The notes below the pieces were generated by a model that worked only from the letters and a program-made list of their open reading frames with translations, searched no databases and was not told the origin of the DNA. Of a DNA stretch of 64,000 nt, positions 61,340 to 64,000 are shown in pieces. Both the position numbers and the translations under genes were made by a program. Origin of the DNA: CALMKX01 sp036274895. GTDB lineage: Bacteria; Acidobacteriota; Thermoanaerobaculia; Multivoradales; SZUA-115. How positions within the stretch are numbered: position 1 is the first letter of the stretch; each line of letters opens with the position of its first letter. The stretch is from the NCBI GenBank assembly GCA_036274895.1, contig DASUEU010000089.1, positions 1 to 64,000 of the forward strand. The letters run 5' to 3'.

Positions 61340-64000
61340 CTATGCGGGCGGTGTCACGAAGTCATCTCTCATTCGGAATGCGGCAGATGATCCAGATTCG
61401 ACAAGGCAGTCGAGGTTGAAAAGCACCGCGTCGCGGATGCGAGCGTCGCGCTTGAGTTCGAGCGGCCGTCCGTAGACATGGCGTTGCAGGAGTACCTCGA
61501 GCATGAACACGGTGTTTGACCTCGCGAGCATCTTCTGCGAGTCGCCACGCCGCAGCGCGGCCGCGATATGCACGAAGGCGGCGGGCAGCGAGCGCTCACC
61601 GATGTGATAGAGGAACCGGGCGTAGTTATCGAGGACGACGGATGTCGGCGGAAGCGCCTCGAAGAGTGAGTGCACGAGATGCGCGTAGCCGTCAAGTGAG
61701 TGCCAGTGACGGATGTCATCCCTCCAGTACGACGTCAAGAAGACCGCAGAGAGCAAGTCGCCGCCCTCGGGATTTCGATCCTTCCCCAGGTGCGCCACCC
61801 ACGTCGCGCGCTTGACGGCGTCCGCGAAGAGTTCCCACAAGAACCAATACTGGGGCGTATTCGGGTTCGCGTCCTGCAGGCCTGTCAATCCCTGCATGAT
61901 CGACCGAAGGTCGCGGGAGTGGCGGTCTATGACCGCGAGCATTGGCGCCAGAACCTGTCGTGCAGCTTCCGGCGAAGTGCGTAGCAGGAACTCTTCAATC
62001 CGATCGGCCACGTCTGACTCGGTCTGAAAATCCCGGTTGCTCCCGCCCCGTCGGTCGTAGTCGTGTACCCACCAGTTCACGAGCGTACGGCCTGCGCGCG
62101 TGAAGGCGGCGATCGCGTCCGGGTCCAGTGGCACGCGCCCAAGGATCACGAGGATATACTTAAGCGCAATTGCGCCGGAATGGCTAGAGAAGTCGACGCT
62201 CACGTGCGCATCTTTGTGGGACGCCTCGTCATTCCAGAACCGAGCGCGAACGTCCGCGGAAGCCGCTGCCTTGATCTCACTCAGATCTCGGCGAACATCA
62301 TGGGGTCGCCCCTCCTCGAAGTCGTGCGCCACAGCGATGATAGCGGCGTGGGCTGCAATCGCGCTGACGCAGCGCAGCGCGAGTCCGCGGTCGGCAGCCC
62401 AGACGCCCTCGTCGATACTCGATGCTGCGTACCATCGAACCTCCTCGGTGGAATGAGTGAGGGCTGCAGCGAGAGCCCTCTTCACGCCGTCAATAAGAGC
62501 CGTGTCGAGCTGTCTACCGAGAAGTAATGGAAGGACAGATGCGCAGGCGCGATCGGCCGCCATGGAGTCCTTCTGCAACCGCAGGATGTAATCTGTGTCG
62601 TCGGCGTGCAGTAGCACTTCCGCGCAGGCCGTCTCGATGCACCAATCTCTCTGCTCCACAGTCATGTCGTCCCAGCGGTCGCGGATGCAGACGGCGGCAA
62701 CTAGACCGGGCGCATGACGGCTGCCGTCCTCCGCGCCGACCTCGCGGTCCATCGCCTGCGCTTCGGCGAGCCTCTCCGCCCACTGCGAGGCGTCGTACTT
62801 GCCGGTCGCTCGTCTGAAGGCATGAAGACCCCACATGAGCACGCCAAACCGCGCGCCCATCGTCTCGAGCCGCGAGTCACTCCTGTCGAGCATGGCCTTC
62901 AAGTCGGCTGCGGGGGGCTTGGGGTCAAGCCGCACGTAGCGCAGCTGCGGCTCGCCGAGCTTCGCATCCCGGTTGGGTACTTCCGGGCCGGGCGAGTCGG
63001 ATACCGCATACTGGCGCAAATCCATGCGATGAATGGCCAAGCGCCACAAGAGGTCATCCTCGTCCTGCTCCTCCTTCGGTGGCAAGGCCGCGAGATGCAT
63101 CTCGAGGAGAGCGTGGACGCGCGGCGCGAACGGACCGAGCTGGAGGTTGGCGATCGCCGCTTCTAGATCCTGCGCTCGGTGCGGCAAGGCATTCGCCTCC
63201 TTGCGTTCAATTTCGTAGATCTGGTGGTCGGCGCGGAACGTCGGAAACATGCCGGCCATCCCGGACAGATCCCGCTCACCCACGAGACGGCTGCGATCCA
63301 GTATGATGTAGTCACGGATGCTGAGCAGGACGAGCAGTGCTTCGCCTGCATGGTGCGGATAGGCGGTGGCGACGCTTGCGACGACGGCAGCCAGAGAAGC
63401 ACTGTCGCTACGACGCAGGAGGTCGACGAGCAAGTCGTCCAAAAGCGTCGGCTCTTGCTGTCCGACATCGAGCAGCCAGCGCTCGAGCGCCATCAGCATC
63501 GACTTAAGAGGATCCGGCCCGACCGGCATGCCTCGATAAAGGCCCCAGAGATGGGCGTTGGTCCACTGCTTTCGCGTACCGCCATCGGCGAAAGTCAGTT
63601 CGACCTCCCAGGCGCTCTCGCGACGGCTGCGCACACGCGGATGCGCATGCCAGTCGGTGCGGTGGTTGAAGACTCTTATGTAGAGATCGAGAGCCTTCTC
63701 CGTATGGTGGCGCAGAAGGTGATGCCACGGGCCGCGCCACGCGCTCGGCGGGAATGAGCTGCGCCACAGTTCTCTCCTGACGCCGAAGGACAGCTCAATG
63801 TCGAATGAACTGTCGGCGTAATGTCGCTCGTCGCCGATACCCACCTGCGATCCGAGCAGGTAGTCCGCGCCGACAGAGATGACGAGGTCGGGCAGATCGC
63901 GCGCGGCGGCCATGCCTTCAATGCCCGCGAAAATCAGCCCGCGCAAGTCCTCAGCGACCACGCCGCGGCGCTCTCCTTCCTTCCCTTGGCCGCGAAGCGC
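61340..64000 (-). CDS. Partial very large protein, C-terminal 886 residues
   Basis: The frame is open to the right edge of the window, so the N-terminus is missing. I do not recognise a named domain with certainty. The visible part is almost all helical, with repeated amphipathic helix pairs resembling HEAT/TPR arrays (for example SMLMALERWLLDVGQ, SASLAAVVASVATAYPHHAG, RRALAAALTHSTEEV-like pairs). Length, helical repeats and a lone accessory setting resemble the sensor ends of large STAND or NACHT NTPases involved in phage defence, but the NTPase itself would be outside the window. The base composition is less G+C-rich than the core genes. The start at 63961 (GTG) is not the true start. Confidence 0.55.
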   Translation of the reverse strand, partial: ALRGQGKEGERRGVVAEDLRGLIFAGIEGMAAARDLPDLVISVGADYLLGSQVGIGDERHYADSSFDIELSFGVRRELWRSSFPPSAWRGPWHHLLRHHTEKALDLYIRVFNHRTDWHAHPRVRSRRESAWEVELTFADGGTRKQWTNAHLWGLYRGMPVGPDPLKSMLMALERWLLDVGQQEPTLLDDLLVDLLRRSDSASLAAVVASVATAYPHHAGEALLVLLSIRDYIILDRSRLVGERDLSGMAGMFPTFRADHQIYEIERKEANALPHRAQDLEAAIANLQLGPFAPRVHALLEMHLAALPPKEEQDEDDLLWRLAIHRMDLRQYAVSDSPGPEVPNRDAKLGEPQLRYVRLDPKPPAADLKAMLDRSDSRLETMGARFGVLMWGLHAFRRATGKYDASQWAERLAEAQAMDREVGAEDGSRHAPGLVAAVCIRDRWDDMTVEQRDWCIETACAEVLLHADDTDYILRLQKDSMAADRACASVLPLLLGRQLDTALIDGVKRALAAALTHSTEEVRWYAASSIDEGVWAADRGLALRCVSAIAAHAAIIAVAHDFEEGRPHDVRRDLSEIKAAASADVRARFWNDEASHKDAHVSVDFSSHSGAIALKYILVILGRVPLDPDAIAAFTRAGRTLVNWWVHDYDRRGGSNRDFQTESDVADRIEEFLLRTSPEAARQVLAPMLAVIDRHSRDLRSIMQGLTGLQDANPNTPQYWFLWELFADAVKRATWVAHLGKDRNPEGGDLLSAVFLTSYWRDDIRHWHSLDGYAHLVHSLFEALPPTSVVLDNYARFLYHIGERSLPAAFVHIAAALRRGDSQKMLARSNTVFMLEVLLQRHVYGRPLELKRDARIRDAVLFNLDCLVESGSSAAFRMRDDFVTPPA

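Overview
The window is a G+C-rich bacterial chromosome segment that contains a replication-origin neighbourhood. It holds dnaA-dnaN-recF-gyrB-gyrA, rpmH-rnpA-yidD-yidC-jag, rsmG-parA-parB with parS-like sites, the SRP RNA, dnaX-ybaB-recR and two serine tRNAs. The proteins suggest a Gram-negative cell plan: a YidC with a large periplasmic domain, an 820-residue GyrB of the long type, and exported BNR-repeat and LolA-like proteins. A bactofilin in the par operon, tandem signal peptidases and a sortilin-like BNR protein would fit Acidobacteriota, but that assignment is inference; no 16S gene is present.

Layout. (1) 1-3,100 is accessory: an IS1595-type transposase, an unfamiliar 209-aa protein followed by a strongly folded RNA with a tRNA-like 3' end, and a ribbon-helix-helix gene divergent from two small unknown genes. 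(2) 3,200-6,770 carries two tandem signal peptidase I genes, a small membrane protein and a membrane-anchored alkaline-phosphatase-superfamily protein. (3) 6,759-13,219 runs leftward: rpmH-rnpA-yidD-yidC-jag, then rsmG-parA-parB-bactofilin. Between jag and rsmG lie a stand-alone LAGLIDADG protein and a duplicated parS-like element. (4) 13,364-23,025 carries a hydrolase, tRNA-Ser(CGA), tRNA-Ser(GGA), tadA, ffs, dnaX, ybaB, recR, an aminotransferase, a glycosyltransferase, an NTPase, a cyclic-nucleotide sensor and mutY. (5) 23,351-34,208 carries sppA and the dnaA-dnaN-recF-gyrB-gyrA block, with DnaA-box-like motifs on both sides of dnaA. (6) 34,230-44,737 is central carbon and sulfur metabolism: transaldolase-like enzyme, CPBP protease, a 1,164-aa GH13-containing protein, two tandem GAPDH paralogues, glucan phosphorylase, a sulfurtransferase and SufE. 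(7) 44,704-46,213 is a tandem set of three paralogous XRE regulators with near-identical promoter layouts. (8) 46,500-58,919 holds the BNR protein, a LolA-like protein, RF3, an ICL/PEP-mutase-family enzyme, a Na+/H+ antiporter, an alcohol dehydrogenase/AraC/aldo-keto reductase cluster and a second CPBP protease. (9) 58,916-64,000 is accessory again: a MarR-GNAT fusion, a DUF4160-DUF2442 pair, a decayed MarR copy, and the C-terminal part of a very large protein that runs off the window.

How it fits together. The core is replication initiation, elongation and recombination (dnaA, dnaN, dnaX, recF, recR, gyrase), chromosome segregation (parABS, bactofilin) and the protein-insertion and RNA-processing genes usual near an origin. 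The most interesting items are the folded RNA at 1206-1391, the parS-like duplication that supplies or flanks the start of a LAGLIDADG gene, the shared promoter grammar of the XRE trio, the two-lobed origin with TCCGCA-type boxes, the AraC-type repeats abutting a promoter, and the DUF4160-DUF2442 pair lying between a MarR gene and its remnant. All calls come from reading the sequence; no database search or folding program was run.
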